Assembly: GCF_902805515.1 (NCBI RefSeq) | Contig: NZ_CADCTE010000122.1 | Location: 1-36,790, forward strand | DNA: 36,790 nucleotides | DNA from: an uncultured Arthrobacter sp. | GTDB taxonomy: Bacteria; Actinomycetota; Actinomycetes; Actinomycetales; Micrococcaceae | Direction: 5' to 3' | Part shown: positions 1 to 8,919 of the stretch, in pieces | Layout of the letters: every line of letters starts with the position of its first letter | Position numbering within the stretch: the stretch's first letter is position 1 | Made by a program: the position numbers and the translations under genes | The notes under the pieces: generated by a model | Seen by the model: only the letters and a program-made list of their open reading frames with translations | Told to the model about the DNA's origin: nothing | The model's database searches: none

Positions 1-294
<294 letters not shown>

Positions 295-298
295 CCCG

Positions 299-1540
299 GT
301 GGGCTACGCATCGATTGACGACCTCCTGGCGGAAGGGGTCCGCGGCCGGCGGATCCTGGTCCGCTCGGACCTCAACGTTCCCCTTGACGACTCCCAGCGG
401 GTCACCGACGACGGACGCCTCCGGGCGTCGCTTCCTGTGCTGCGCAAGCTCAGCGAGGCCGGAGCCGCCGTCATCGTGATGGCTCACCTTGGGCGCCCCA
501 AGGGTGCGCCCGAGGCGAAGTACTCGCTCCGCCCCGCCGTCGACCGCCTGGCCGAGCTTGCGGACTTCCCCGTGACGCTCGCGGGGGATACCGCCGGGGA
601 GCAGGCGCGGGCAGCAGCCCAGGCGCTCTCCGACGGGGAGGTCCTGGTGCTCGAGAACGTGCGGTTCGACCCGCGTGAGACCAGCAAGGACGAGAGCGAA
701 CGCGCAGCACTCGCACAGGAGTTCGCCGGGCTCGCCGGCAGCTCGGGGGCATACGTCAATGACGCTTTCGGTGCCGTGCACCGCAAGCATGCAAGCGTGT
801 ATGACCTCGCCGCGATCCTTCCCTCCTACCAGGGCGACCTGGTGAAGGCGGAGGTCGAGGTGCTCCAGCGGCTCACCACGGACCCCGAGCGGCCCTTCGT
901 GGTCGTTCTGGGCGGATCGAAGGTCTCCGACAAGCTGGCAGTCATCGAGAACCTGCTGGGCAAGGCCGACCGGCTCCTGATCGGCGGGGGAATGGTCTTC
1001 ACGTTCCTCGCCGCCCAGGGGCACAAGGTGGGCGCCTGCCTGCTCGAGGCCGACCAGCTCGACACGGTGCGCGGCTACCTCGACCGCGCGGCCGAGGCGG
1101 GCACGGAGTTCGTCTTCCCGACGGACATCGTTGTCGCCGAGAAGTTCGCGCCCGATGCAGGACACGGGGTGCTTGCGGCCGATGCCATCGAGTCCGGCCC
1201 CTACGGTGCCGGCGGGATCGGCCTCGACATCGGACCGGCCAGCGGCTCCGATTTCGCGGCGCACATCGCGCAGGCGAAGACCGTGTTCTGGAACGGGCCC
1301 ATGGGCGTGTTCGAGTTCGAGGCCTTCGCCGAGGGGACCCGCGTGGTTGCGCAGGCCCTCGTCGAGGCGCAGCGCAACGGCGCCCTGACGGTGGTGGGTG
1401 GAGGCGACTCCGCCGCCGCGGTCCGGGGCCTCGGGTTCGAGGACGCCCAGTTCGGCCACATCTCCACCGGGGGTGGGGCAAGCCTCGAATACCTCGAGGG
1501 CAAGGAGCTCCCCGGCCTGACGGCGCTCGAGCGCGCCTGA
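299..1540 (+). CDS. pgk: Phosphoglycerate kinase
   Basis: Phosphoglycerate kinase transfers phosphate from 1,3-bisphosphoglycerate to ADP. The 413-residue protein has the family hallmarks in order: RSDLNVPL near the N-terminus, the substrate-binding MAHLGRPKG segment, [23 protein letters not shown], the NGPMGVFE motif, GGGDSAAAV, and [13 protein letters not shown] near the C-terminus. I chose the GTG at 299 because it places about 20 residues before the [12 protein letters not shown] strand, as I recall for Arthrobacter homologues. A TTG at 257 is in frame but would overlap gap by 38 bases and extend the protein with a non-family leader. No convincing Shine-Dalgarno sequence precedes 299, so coupling to gap termination (TGA at 292-294) is likely. 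A long GC-rich hairpin follows the stop. Confidence 0.96.
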   Translation: MGYASIDDLLAEGVRGRRILVRSDLNVPLDDSQRVTDDGRLRASLPVLRKLSEAGAAVIVMAHLGRPKGAPEAKYSLRPAVDRLAELADFPVTLAGDTAGEQARAAAQALSDGEVLVLENVRFDPRETSKDESERAALAQEFAGLAGSSGAYVNDAFGAVHRKHASVYDLAAILPSYQGDLVKAEVEVLQRLTTDPERPFVVVLGGSKVSDKLAVIENLLGKADRLLIGGGMVFTFLAAQGHKVGACLLEADQLDTVRGYLDRAAEAGTEFVFPTDIVVAEKFAPDAGHGVLAADAIESGPYGAGGIGLDIGPASGSDFAAHIAQAKTVFWNGPMGVFEFEAFAEGTRVVAQALVEAQRNGALTVVGGGDSAAAVRGLGFEDAQFGHISTGGGASLEYLEGKELPGLTALERA

Positions 1541-1564
1541 GGCCACCGGCACGGGAACATTTCC

Positions 1565-1600
1565 GCCGCAGGACCCGCCCGCACGGGCGGGTCCTGCGGC
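1565..1600 (+). terminator. Perfect 17-bp GC-rich hairpin between pgk and tpiA
   Basis: The arms at 1565-1581 and 1584-1600 are perfectly complementary (17 bp, starting GCCGCAGGACCCG) and separated by only CA. No T-tract follows, so this is not a classical intrinsic terminator. It could act as a U-less actinobacterial-type terminator, a partial read-through attenuator, or an mRNA processing or stability element that separates pgk from tpiA expression. The tpiA Shine-Dalgarno sequence starts about 10 nt later. The structure is certain; its function is inferred. Confidence 0.6.
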
Positions 1601-1626
1601 TCCTGACGACTGAAAGAGAGTTCGCT

Positions 1627-2442
1627 ATGACCACCTCGACGAACGGTGTGTTCGACCGGCGCCCCCTGATCGCCGGTAACTGGAAAATGAACCTGGACCA
1701 CGTCCAGGCCATCACGTTCCTGCAGAAGCTCGCGTGGACCCTCGACGACGCCAACCACGACTTCGGCAGGGTTGAGGTGTCGGTGTTCCCGCCGTTCACC
1801 GACCTGCGCGGTGTGCAGACCCTCGTCAAGGGGGACGACCTGCCCGTGGTGTACGGCGGCCAGGACCTTTCCCCGCACGACTCCGGCGCCTACACCGGGG
1901 ACATCTCCGGGCAGTTCCTGAAGCGCCTCGGCTGCACGTACGTGCTGGTGGGCCATTCCGAGCGCCGCACGATCCACGCCGAATCCGACGAACTGCTCAA
2001 CACCAAGGTGCACGCGGCCTACCGGCACGCACTCGTGCCGGTGCTCTGTGTCGGTGAGGGCCTCGAGATCCGCCAGGCCGGCACCCACGTCGAGCACACG
2101 CTCGATCAGCTGCGGAAGGGGGTTGCCGGTCTTTCGACCGAGCAGGCCGCCCAGCTTGTTGTCGCCTACGAGCCCGTCTGGGCGATCGGCACCGGCGAGG
2201 TGGCCGGACCGCAGGACGCCCAGGAGATGTGCGCGGCGATCCGCGCCGAACTGGGCGAACTCTTCGACGGCGACACGGCCGCGAAGGTCCGCCTGCTCTA
2301 TGGTGGGTCGGTCAAGGCCGCCAACGCCGGAGCGATCCTCAAGGAACGCGACGTCGACGGCGTGCTCGTCGGCGGTGCGAGCCTCGACGTGTCCGAGTTT
2401 GCTAGTATTGTCAGGTTCGAACAGCACCTGGTCACAGGCTAG
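1627..2442 (+). CDS. tpiA: Triosephosphate isomerase
   Basis: Triosephosphate isomerase interconverts dihydroxyacetone phosphate and glyceraldehyde-3-phosphate. The 271-residue TIM barrel shows the substrate-binding GNWKMN motif (Lys20), the electrophilic His110 in VGHSERR, and the catalytic Glu182 in [11 protein letters not shown], which also begins the mobile loop 6. The phosphate-binding YGGSVKAAN and GVLVGGASL segments are near the C-terminus. Length is slightly above the usual 250-260 because of about ten extra N-terminal residues. The ATG at 1627 is preceded by GAAAGAGAG at good spacing. It lies in the gap-pgk-tpiA-secG cluster but is separated from pgk by a strong hairpin, so its expression may be set partly independently. 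Confidence 0.97.
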   Translation: MTTSTNGVFDRRPLIAGNWKMNLDHVQAITFLQKLAWTLDDANHDFGRVEVSVFPPFTDLRGVQTLVKGDDLPVVYGGQDLSPHDSGAYTGDISGQFLKRLGCTYVLVGHSERRTIHAESDELLNTKVHAAYRHALVPVLCVGEGLEIRQAGTHVEHTLDQLRKGVAGLSTEQAAQLVVAYEPVWAIGTGEVAGPQDAQEMCAAIRAELGELFDGDTAAKVRLLYGGSVKAANAGAILKERDVDGVLVGGASLDVSEFASIVRFEQHLVTG

Positions 2443-2450
2443 TCGCGCCT

Positions 2451-2469
2451 CCCGCCAACGGCGGGTTCT
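2451..2469 (+). terminator. Small hairpin between tpiA and secG
   Basis: CCCGCC at 2451-2456 pairs with GGCGGG at 2460-2465 around an AAC loop and is followed by TTCT. It is too short and lacks a true T-run to be a strong terminator. It may attenuate transcription or stabilise the upstream mRNA 3' end before the secG ribosome-binding site. Low confidence as a functional site. Confidence 0.3.
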
Positions 2470-2487
2470 CAGCCTTGAAAGGGCCCC

Positions 2488-2736
2488 GTGGAAATTCTCC
2501 GAATCATCCTTCTCGTACTGCTGGGCATCACCAGCCTGCTCCTGACGCTGCTGATCCTGCTGCACAAGGGCCGCGGCGGCGGCATGTCCGACATGTTTGG
2601 CGGCGGCATGACCTCAAGCATGGGCTCCTCCGGGGTTGCCGAGCGCAACCTGAACCGCTTCACCGTGGCGCTTGGCCTGGCCTGGGGCACCGTGATCATC
2701 GCCCTTGGACTGATTCAGCGGTTCCTCGAACCCTGA
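2488..2736 (+). CDS. secG: Preprotein translocase subunit SecG
   Basis: SecG is the small, non-essential membrane subunit of the SecYEG protein-export channel. The 82-residue product has two hydrophobic segments (about residues 3-24 and 58-78) joined by a glycine-, methionine- and serine-rich cytoplasmic loop with HKGRGGGMSDMFGGG, which is diagnostic for SecG. It starts with GTG at 2488, preceded by GAAAGG. The position after tpiA is the common actinobacterial order. A strong bidirectional terminator begins 7 bases after the stop codon. The call rests on topology and the loop motif and is secure. Confidence 0.95.
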   Translation: MEILRIILLVLLGITSLLLTLLILLHKGRGGGMSDMFGGGMTSSMGSSGVAERNLNRFTVALGLAWGTVIIALGLIQRFLEP

Positions 2737-2743
2737 GCAGCGC

Positions 2744-2793
2744 AAAAAAAGGCCCCGCCGCTTCCAGGATTGGAAGCGGCGGGGCCTTTTTCG
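2744..2793. terminator. Bidirectional intrinsic terminator between secG and pgl
   Basis: GGCCCCGCCGCTTCCA (2751-2766) and its exact reverse complement (2771-2786) form a 16-bp stem with a GGAT loop. An A-run (2744-2750) precedes it and a T-run (2787-2791) follows it. It therefore carries a U-tract in both directions and can end the plus-strand gap-secG transcript and the minus-strand tkt-pgl transcript. It is the best intrinsic terminator in the window. Confidence 0.93.
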
Positions 2794-2825
2794 TGGGCCG
2801 GGGGTGCGCTATCGCCCCGGCTCGA

Positions 2826-3626
2826 TCACTGTTCGGCGTCCTCGCGGTTGATCAGGCGGCCGGGGAGCTGCACGGCAGCATCCTGGTCGATCAGCCACAG
2901 GGTCTTGTTCCGGCCGCGGGCACCGGCGGCCGGCACCTGGACGGAGCCGGCACCGGCAAGGGCCAGGCCCACCGCGCCGGCCTTGTCCTCACCGGCCACC
3001 GCCAGCCAGACCTCCTCCGCCGAGTTGATGCTCTCCAGCGTGAGGGAGATCCGCTCCGGCGGAGGCTTGGGTGCGTCGGCGACGCCCACGACGGTCGAGC
3101 CCTTCGTCCGGATCCCCGCCAGCTCCGGGAAGAGCGAGGCGATGTGGGCGTCCGGGCCGACGCCGAGCATCAGCACGTCGAACCGTGGCAGCCGTGGATC
3201 GGCGGCGCCGTCCAGGGCTTCCGCTTCGGCCGCTTCCTGCAGCCGTGCCGCGTAATCGGCGGCGGCGGCATCCTGGTCGGGGAACTGGTCGCTGGAGCCG
3301 AACTCGTGGATCTTCGCCGGATCCACAGCAAGGTGGTCAAGCAGTGCCTCGCGGGCCTGCACCGCATTGCGGTCGGGGTGGCCGGCCGGCAGGAACCGCT
3401 CGTCGCCCCACCAGAAGTCCACCTTCGACCAGTCCACGGTCCGGCAGGTGGGGGATTGCCACACTGCCTTGAGGGCCGCCGTGCCGATGGAGCCTCCGGT
3501 CAGCACCACCGTGGCCGTCCCGCGCTCGTTCTGCACATCGACGAGGCGGGTGATCAGGCGAGACGCCACCGAGGCGGCAAGCAGGGTCGGGCCGGGGTGG
3601 ATACTGATCTTTGGCTCAGCGTTCAC
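2826..3626 (-). CDS. pgl: 6-phosphogluconolactonase
   Basis: This enzyme hydrolyses 6-phosphoglucono-delta-lactone to 6-phosphogluconate, the second step of the oxidative pentose phosphate pathway. The 266-residue NagB/DevB-fold protein contains the family blocks LTGGSIGTAAL, the FWWGDERFLP active-site block and GVGPDAHIASLFPE, where the catalytic His lies. Many family members read DGH where this one reads DAH; I recall DAH in actinobacterial relatives, so this need not be a defect. The start overlaps the end of opcA by 11 bases, indicating translational coupling as the last gene of the tkt-tal-pgi-zwf-opcA-pgl operon. Downstream it faces the shared terminator at 2744-2793. It is also known as devB. 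Confidence 0.95.
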   Translation of the reverse strand: MNAEPKISIHPGPTLLAASVASRLITRLVDVQNERGTATVVLTGGSIGTAALKAVWQSPTCRTVDWSKVDFWWGDERFLPAGHPDRNAVQAREALLDHLAVDPAKIHEFGSSDQFPDQDAAAADYAARLQEAAEAEALDGAADPRLPRFDVLMLGVGPDAHIASLFPELAGIRTKGSTVVGVADAPKPPPERISLTLESINSAEEVWLAVAGEDKAGAVGLALAGAGSVQVPAAGARGRNKTLWLIDQDAAVQLPGRLINREDAEQ

Positions 3627-4557
3627 TGGTTTGTACGCTCCTTAGGTTCGTTTTCGCAAGGCCTTCGGTGATAACTTCCCCGAAGACGTCGTCCGGGTCA
3701 AGTCGACGAAGCTCCTCGGCGAGGCACTCCTCCAGGCTGCGGCGCGGCAGCGAAATCCGCTGGACCGGCTGGCCGAGCTGGTGCAGCTCGGCCACATCCC
3801 GGCCCGGACGGTACAGCTCGATGTCCCCGTTGTCCCGCGAGAGCCGCACCCGGTGCAGGCCGGTACCGGCGGGACCGGCCGCAATCGTCACCGGAGCATC
3901 GAGGGCCAGCGTCAGCCAGGCCGCCAGCAGCACGGTGCTGGGGGAGTCCTCGGCGCCCTCGACGGTCACGGCGGTGATCGTGGACGGTTCCGCCTGGTCG
4001 AGTACGGCGGCCAACTGGATGCGCCAGTTGGTCAGCCGGGTCCAGGCCATGTCCGTGTCACCGGCGGAGTAGGTGGTCTGCAGGTTGAACAGTGCCGCCG
4101 CAGGGTCGGCCTCGTTGGACGAGTCGGTGATCCGACGGTGGGCGATGGCACCGATGGAGGTCTGAGCGGCCGCCGCAGGCATGCGGTGCGGCCACCAGGC
4201 CACGATCGGGGCATCGGGCAGCAGCAGGGCCGAGACCAGGGACTCGTTCTCGTTCGCGAGGTCCCCGTAGCCGCGGAGCACGATCACCTCGGAGGCCCCG
4301 GCGTCACCGCCGACCCGGATCTGCCCATCGAGTCGAGTCGGCTCGTCGTGCGAGCCCTCGGCCAGGACGATGATGCGGCAGGGGTGCTCCCGGCTCGCCT
4401 CGTTCGCGGCCCGGATCGCCTCCTCTTCGGCCCCGGCGCGGGTGATGATCACGAGGGTCAGCACCCGCCCAAGGGCGACGACGCCGCCCCGGTCGCGCAG
4501 GCTCATGATCTCCTTCGAGACCTTCGAGGTGGTGGTGTTCGGAAGATCGACGATCAT
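3616..4557 (-). CDS. opcA: OpcA, glucose-6-phosphate dehydrogenase assembly protein
   Basis: OpcA is a non-catalytic partner that promotes assembly and activity of glucose-6-phosphate dehydrogenase in cyanobacteria and actinobacteria. The 313-residue protein begins MIVDLPNTTTSKVSKEI and contains the conserved central region with DAPIVAWWPHRMP, followed by an ALFNLQTTYSAGDTDMAWTRLTNWR block typical of the family. Its start overlaps the zwf stop by 4 bases (ATGA) and its end overlaps pgl by 11 bases, so all three are translationally coupled. Direct adjacency to zwf is the expected arrangement. No catalytic motif is visible, as expected. Confidence 0.95.
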   Translation of the reverse strand: MIVDLPNTTTSKVSKEIMSLRDRGGVVALGRVLTLVIITRAGAEEEAIRAANEASREHPCRIIVLAEGSHDEPTRLDGQIRVGGDAGASEVIVLRGYGDLANENESLVSALLLPDAPIVAWWPHRMPAAAAQTSIGAIAHRRITDSSNEADPAAALFNLQTTYSAGDTDMAWTRLTNWRIQLAAVLDQAEPSTITAVTVEGAEDSPSTVLLAAWLTLALDAPVTIAAGPAGTGLHRVRLSRDNGDIELYRPGRDVAELHQLGQPVQRISLPRRSLEECLAEELRRLDPDDVFGEVITEGLAKTNLRSVQTSER

Positions 4558-6098
4558 GGCCTTCTCCAGCTTCTGCCATCGGCGGCCAGTAGTTCATCGG
4601 CGGAGGATGGTCCCCAACTGCCCGGCCTGTACTTTTCGGGCTGTTCATCAAGTGAGGCCCAGAACTTCTCGAAGGGATCGAGGATCTGCCAGGACAGTTC
4701 GACCTCCTGCTGGCGGGGGAACAACGGAGGCTCCCCGAGCAGCACATCGAGGATGAGCCGTTCGTAGGCCTCCGGGCTCGACTCGGTGAAGGAGTGGCCG
4801 TACCCGAAGTCCATGGTGACGTCCCGCACCTCCATCTGCGTGCCCGGAACCTTCGAGCCGAACCGGATGGTCGCACCCTCGTCCGGCTGGACGCGGATGA
4901 CGACGGCGTTCTGCCCGAAGTCGTCATCGTTGTTGTCCTGGAAGAGCAGGTTCGGGGCGCGCTTGAAGACGACCGCGATTTCCGTGACCCGCCGGCCGAG
5001 GCGCTTGCCGGCCCGCAGGTAGAACGGGACACCGCTCCACCGGCGGGTGTTGATGTCGAGCCGGATTGCGGCGAAGGACTCCGTCGTGGAATCGGCCGGG
5101 ATGCCGTCCTCGTCGAGGAAGCCCTTGACCTCCTCACCGCCCTGCCAGCCGCTGTCGTACTGTCCGCGGGCGGAGTAGCAGGTCAGGTCCTCGGGGAGCC
5201 GCACCGCAGCGAGCACCTTCTCCTTCTCGGCGCGCAGGTCCTCGGCGTTGAAGGAGATGGGCTCCTCCATGGCCGTGAGGGCGAGCAGCTGCAGGAGGTG
5301 GTTCTGGATGACGTCCCGTGCGGCGCCGACGCCGTCGTAGTAGCCGGCGCGCCCACCGATGCCGATGTCCTCGGCCATGGTGATCTGCACGTGGTCGACA
5401 TAGTTGGCGCTCCACAGGGGTTCGAACAGCTGGTTGGCGAAGCGCAGGGCCAGGATGTTCTGGACCGTCTCCTTGCCGAGGTAGTGGTCGATGCGGAACA
5501 CCGCGTCCGGCGGGAACACCTGTTCGACGATGTTGTTCAGTTCGCGGGCCGACTCAAGGTTGTGCCCGAACGGCTTCTCGATAACGACGCGCCGCCACTG
5601 ACCGTCGCCGGGCTCGGCAAGCCCGTGCTCGGACAGCTTCTGGCACACGATCTCGAAGGCCTTCGGCGGGATGGACAGGTAGAACGCGTGGTTACCGCGC
5701 GTTCCCCGGGTCTCATCCAGCTCGCTCAGCGACTCCTGGAGGCGGTCGTAGGCGTCGTCGTCGTCGAAGTTGCCCTGGACGAAGCGGATTCCGGCCTCAA
5801 GCTGCTCCCACACCGTGTCGTTGAACGGGGTGCGCGCATACTGCTTGACGGAGTTCCGGACCTCCTCGGCGAACTGCTCGTTGCTCCAATCGCGCCGGCC
5901 GAAGCCGATGAGGGCGAAGCTGGGCGGGAGCAGGCCGCGGTTGGCCAGGTCGTACACGGCCGGCATGAGCTTCTTGCGGGCGAGGTCGCCGGTGACTCCG
6001 AAGAGCACCAGCGACGACGGCCCCGCGATCCGGTTCAGGCGCCGGTCGCGGGGATCCCGCAGGGGATTTGCCTGTTTGGGGGGAAGGGTCTCGTGCAT
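4554..6098 (-). CDS. zwf: Glucose-6-phosphate dehydrogenase
   Basis: This enzyme oxidises glucose-6-phosphate to the lactone and makes NADPH, the entry step of the oxidative pentose phosphate pathway. The 514-residue protein has the dinucleotide-binding GVTGDLARKK motif near residue 35, the substrate-binding and catalytic RIDHYLGKETVQN motif near residue 200, and the C-terminal YAGKRL-type segment (here FYLRAGKRLGRR). The length is normal. The start lies 2 bases after the pgi stop and the end overlaps opcA by 4 bases. Its place upstream of its assembly factor OpcA and of pgl makes a complete route from glucose-6-phosphate to 6-phosphogluconate. A 6-phosphogluconate dehydrogenase gene is not in the window. 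Confidence 0.97.
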   Translation of the reverse strand: MHETLPPKQANPLRDPRDRRLNRIAGPSSLVLFGVTGDLARKKLMPAVYDLANRGLLPPSFALIGFGRRDWSNEQFAEEVRNSVKQYARTPFNDTVWEQLEAGIRFVQGNFDDDDAYDRLQESLSELDETRGTRGNHAFYLSIPPKAFEIVCQKLSEHGLAEPGDGQWRRVVIEKPFGHNLESARELNNIVEQVFPPDAVFRIDHYLGKETVQNILALRFANQLFEPLWSANYVDHVQITMAEDIGIGGRAGYYDGVGAARDVIQNHLLQLLALTAMEEPISFNAEDLRAEKEKVLAAVRLPEDLTCYSARGQYDSGWQGGEEVKGFLDEDGIPADSTTESFAAIRLDINTRRWSGVPFYLRAGKRLGRRVTEIAVVFKRAPNLLFQDNNDDDFGQNAVVIRVQPDEGATIRFGSKVPGTQMEVRDVTMDFGYGHSFTESSPEAYERLILDVLLGEPPLFPRQQEVELSWQILDPFEKFWASLDEQPEKYRPGSWGPSSADELLAADGRSWRRP

Positions 6099-6100
6099 GT

Positions 6101-7744
6101 CTAGCCGTTCTGCTGGGTCTCCCGGCCGGCTCCGGCCAGGAAGTCAATGACGCCGGTGAGCTGGCTCAGCCCCGCCGCGCGGTCTGTCAGGTGCAGGCGG
6201 ACCACGGGACGGCCGTGGGCCTCAAGCACCTGTGCGTCCCCGGCCGCCTGGGCCGAGATCAATTCCCCGAAGGTGAAGGGCAGTCCCGGAATCTCCAGGT
6301 CCGAGCCGGCGGCGCCGGTGATCTGGAGGTACACCCCGGAGGCCGGTCCACCCTTGTGGAACTGGCCGGTCGAGTGAAGGAACCGCGGTCCCCACCCGAA
6401 GGTGACGGGCCGGCCCGTCAGGGCGGCCAGCGGACTGCGCAGTTCCTCGAGCGGCGCCTGGGCGTGCCGGTCCAGGTACGCCTGGACCGACAGGTAGCCG
6501 GTGGGCTCAAGGGTGCCCAGGAGCGCCTGGAGGGCGTCCCCGACCGTGGTGGCATTGCCGAGCAGGTCCGCGTCACCGCGGATCTCGACGGCGCCGTCGA
6601 TGAAGTTAGCCGGAGCCGGAGCGGGCTGGGCGTCAAGCAGGCCGCGGGCGGCCTTCTTCGCCGCCTCCACGTCGGGCTGGTCGAAGGGATTGATCCCCAG
6701 CAGCCGGCCCGCGACCGCGGTTGCGAACTCCCAGACGAACATCTGGCTGCCCAGCGATCCGCTCACCACCGCGCGGGTCTGTCCGTCCGTGGACACCTCG
6801 GCGTCGGAACCGGCCAGGACGACCGGAACGACGTCGTCGGCCACCGTGGCGACCTCGGGGGAGTCCAGGGAGGCCACGACGGGCAGCAGGCCCGTGCCGA
6901 GCTTCCCGGTGGACTCCGCGATGAGCTGCTCGGCCCAGTCGGCGAAGCCCGGCAGGCCGGAGCCGCCGTCGGCGAAGACGATCTTGTCGCGCAGGGGCTT
7001 GGTGCCCCCGAGCACGGCGCCCAGCCGCAGGCCGGCGTTGTCGGGTCCGTCCTCGCCGAGGAACTCGGAGATCTCCTCGGCATCGGCCACGAGGGCTTCG
7101 ATGTCGGCCCCGGCAAGGCCCGAGGGGACCAGGCCGAACGCGGTCAGGGCCGAGTAGCGTCCGCCGACCTGCGGATTGGCGTTGAAGACCTGGCGGTAGC
7201 CGGCCTCCCTCGCCGAACCGTCGAGCGGCGAACCGGGATCGGTGACGATGATGATGCGGGACTTCGCGTCGATGCCGGCGTCGGTGAACGCCTTCTCGAA
7301 GACCCTGCGCTGAGAGTCGGTCTCCACGGTGGAGCCCGACTTCGAGGACACCACGATCGCCGTCTCGGCGAGGCGCTCCGCGAGGGCGGCGCCGACCTGG
7401 TCGGGGTCGGTCGAGTCGAGGACCACGAGGTCGACCCCGGCGGTCCGGGTGATGACCTCGGGGGCCAGCGAAGACCCGCCCATGCCGGCCAGCACGAAGC
7501 GGGTCACCCCCTCGGCCGCAAGCTCCTCGCGGAGCTGTGCGATCTGCGGGATCAGCGCCCGTGACTCGTCGAACAGGTCGATCCAGCCGAGGCGGATGGA
7601 GGCCTCAGGCTCGGCGTCGGGGCCCCACAGGGTGGCGTCCTTGGCCATGAGCCGGGAGGCGACCTTGTCCTCGACCAGGGTGGAAAGTGATGCCTCGATG
7701 GCGGCTGCGGCCGCGCCGGACGCGGCGAGCTCGAATGAACCCAT
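6101..7744 (-). CDS. pgi: Glucose-6-phosphate isomerase
   Basis: Phosphoglucose isomerase interconverts glucose-6-phosphate and fructose-6-phosphate, linking the two pathways encoded on either side of it. The 547-residue protein has two sugar-isomerase (SIS) domains. SSKSGSTVET is the phosphate-binding loop of the first, around residue 130, and GWGPRFLHSTGQFHKGG near residue 460 is the C-terminal signature. It resembles the divergent actinobacterial Pgi type, related to the Pgi half of transaldolase/Pgi fusions, more than the E. coli enzyme. Here transaldolase is a separate gene directly upstream, 5 bases away. The zwf start follows 2 bases after its stop. Confidence 0.93.
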   Translation of the reverse strand: MGSFELAASGAAAAAIEASLSTLVEDKVASRLMAKDATLWGPDAEPEASIRLGWIDLFDESRALIPQIAQLREELAAEGVTRFVLAGMGGSSLAPEVITRTAGVDLVVLDSTDPDQVGAALAERLAETAIVVSSKSGSTVETDSQRRVFEKAFTDAGIDAKSRIIIVTDPGSPLDGSAREAGYRQVFNANPQVGGRYSALTAFGLVPSGLAGADIEALVADAEEISEFLGEDGPDNAGLRLGAVLGGTKPLRDKIVFADGGSGLPGFADWAEQLIAESTGKLGTGLLPVVASLDSPEVATVADDVVPVVLAGSDAEVSTDGQTRAVVSGSLGSQMFVWEFATAVAGRLLGINPFDQPDVEAAKKAARGLLDAQPAPAPANFIDGAVEIRGDADLLGNATTVGDALQALLGTLEPTGYLSVQAYLDRHAQAPLEELRSPLAALTGRPVTFGWGPRFLHSTGQFHKGGPASGVYLQITGAAGSDLEIPGLPFTFGELISAQAAGDAQVLEAHGRPVVRLHLTDRAAGLSQLTGVIDFLAGAGRETQQNG

Positions 7745-7749
7745 CGGGA

Positions 7750-8862
7750 TCAGCGTCCTTCGGTGTCGAGTGCGGTCTTGACGGTCTCGAGGAGCTCGGA
7801 CCAGCTGGTGACGAACTTGTCGAGGCCTTCGGTCTCGAGCTGCTCGACGACCTCCTTGTAGGAGACGCCCAGGCCGTCGAGGTCGTTGAGCACGGCGTTC
7901 GACTCCTCGTAGGTACCGGTGACCGTGTCGCCTTCGATGACGCCGTGGTCGGCCGTCGCCTCAAGGGTCTTCTCCGGCATGGTGTTGACGACGCCCTCAG
8001 CGACGAGTCCGCTCACGTACAGGGTGTCGGGCAGCGACGGGTCCTTGACCCCGGTGGAGGCCCACAGCGGACGCTGGGGGTTCGCGCCGGCACCGGCGAG
8101 GACCTGCCAGCGCTCGGTGGCGAACTGCTCCTGGTACACCTGGTAGGCCAGGCGGGCGTTGGCGAGCCCGCCCTTGCCCTTGAGCGCCTTGGCTTCGGGG
8201 GTGCCCAGAGCGTCGAGGCGTCCGTCGATCTCGGCGTCGACGCGGGAGACGAAGAAGGAGGCGACGGAGTGGATCTTGCTCAGGTCGTGCCCGTTCTCCT
8301 TCGCCTTCTCGAGGCCGACCAGGTAGGCGTTGATGACCTCGCGGTACCGCTCGAGCGAGAAGATCAGGGTGACGTTGACGCTGATCCCCGCGGCGATGGT
8401 CTCCGTGATCGCCTCAAGGCCTTCCACGGTGGCCGGGATCTTGATCAGGACGTTGGTGCGCTGGACCTTGGCGTGGAGGCGCTTGGCCTCCTCGATGGTG
8501 CCCTGGGTGTCCCGGGCCAGGCGGGGGTCGACCTCGATCGAGACGCGGCCGTCGAAGCCGCCGGTGCGCTTCGCCGCTTCGGCGAAGATGTCGCAGGCCT
8601 GTGCGACGTCGTGGGTGGTGATGTCGAAGACCGCCTGGTCGACGGAGGCGCCGGCCTGAGCCAGGGCGCCGACCTGCGAGGCGTAGGACTCGCCCTGCTT
8701 CAGCGCGGCGGCGAAGATGCTCGGGTTGGTGGTGACACCGACGACGTTGAGCTCTTCGATCAGGCGCTTGAAGGCACCGGAGTTGATGCGTTCGCGGGAC
8801 AGGTCATCGAGCCAGATCGAGACGCCGGCGGCGGAAAGGTCGGCCGTTGGGTTGGAAGTCAT
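7750..8862 (-). CDS. tal: Transaldolase
   Basis: Transaldolase moves a dihydroxyacetone unit between sugar phosphates in the non-oxidative pentose phosphate pathway. The 370-residue protein shows [13 protein letters not shown] and the GVTTNPSIF motif near the N-terminus. The Schiff-base lysine is Lys141 in NVLIKIPAT, and SFFVSRVD follows further on. I start it at the ATG at 8862 because AAAGGAG lies just upstream at ideal spacing. An in-frame start 33 bases earlier has no such site. The length suits the actinobacterial (TalB-like long) subfamily. It lies between tkt (57 bases upstream) and pgi (5 bases downstream). Confidence 0.96.
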   Translation of the reverse strand: MTSNPTADLSAAGVSIWLDDLSRERINSGAFKRLIEELNVVGVTTNPSIFAAALKQGESYASQVGALAQAGASVDQAVFDITTHDVAQACDIFAEAAKRTGGFDGRVSIEVDPRLARDTQGTIEEAKRLHAKVQRTNVLIKIPATVEGLEAITETIAAGISVNVTLIFSLERYREVINAYLVGLEKAKENGHDLSKIHSVASFFVSRVDAEIDGRLDALGTPEAKALKGKGGLANARLAYQVYQEQFATERWQVLAGAGANPQRPLWASTGVKDPSLPDTLYVSGLVAEGVVNTMPEKTLEATADHGVIEGDTVTGTYEESNAVLNDLDGLGVSYKEVVEQLETEGLDKFVTSWSELLETVKTALDTEGR

Positions 8863-8919
8863 GAAATTCTCCTTTGGGTCCGCGTTCACGGACACTTGTG
8901 TCGGACGGAAGCGGTGGGA

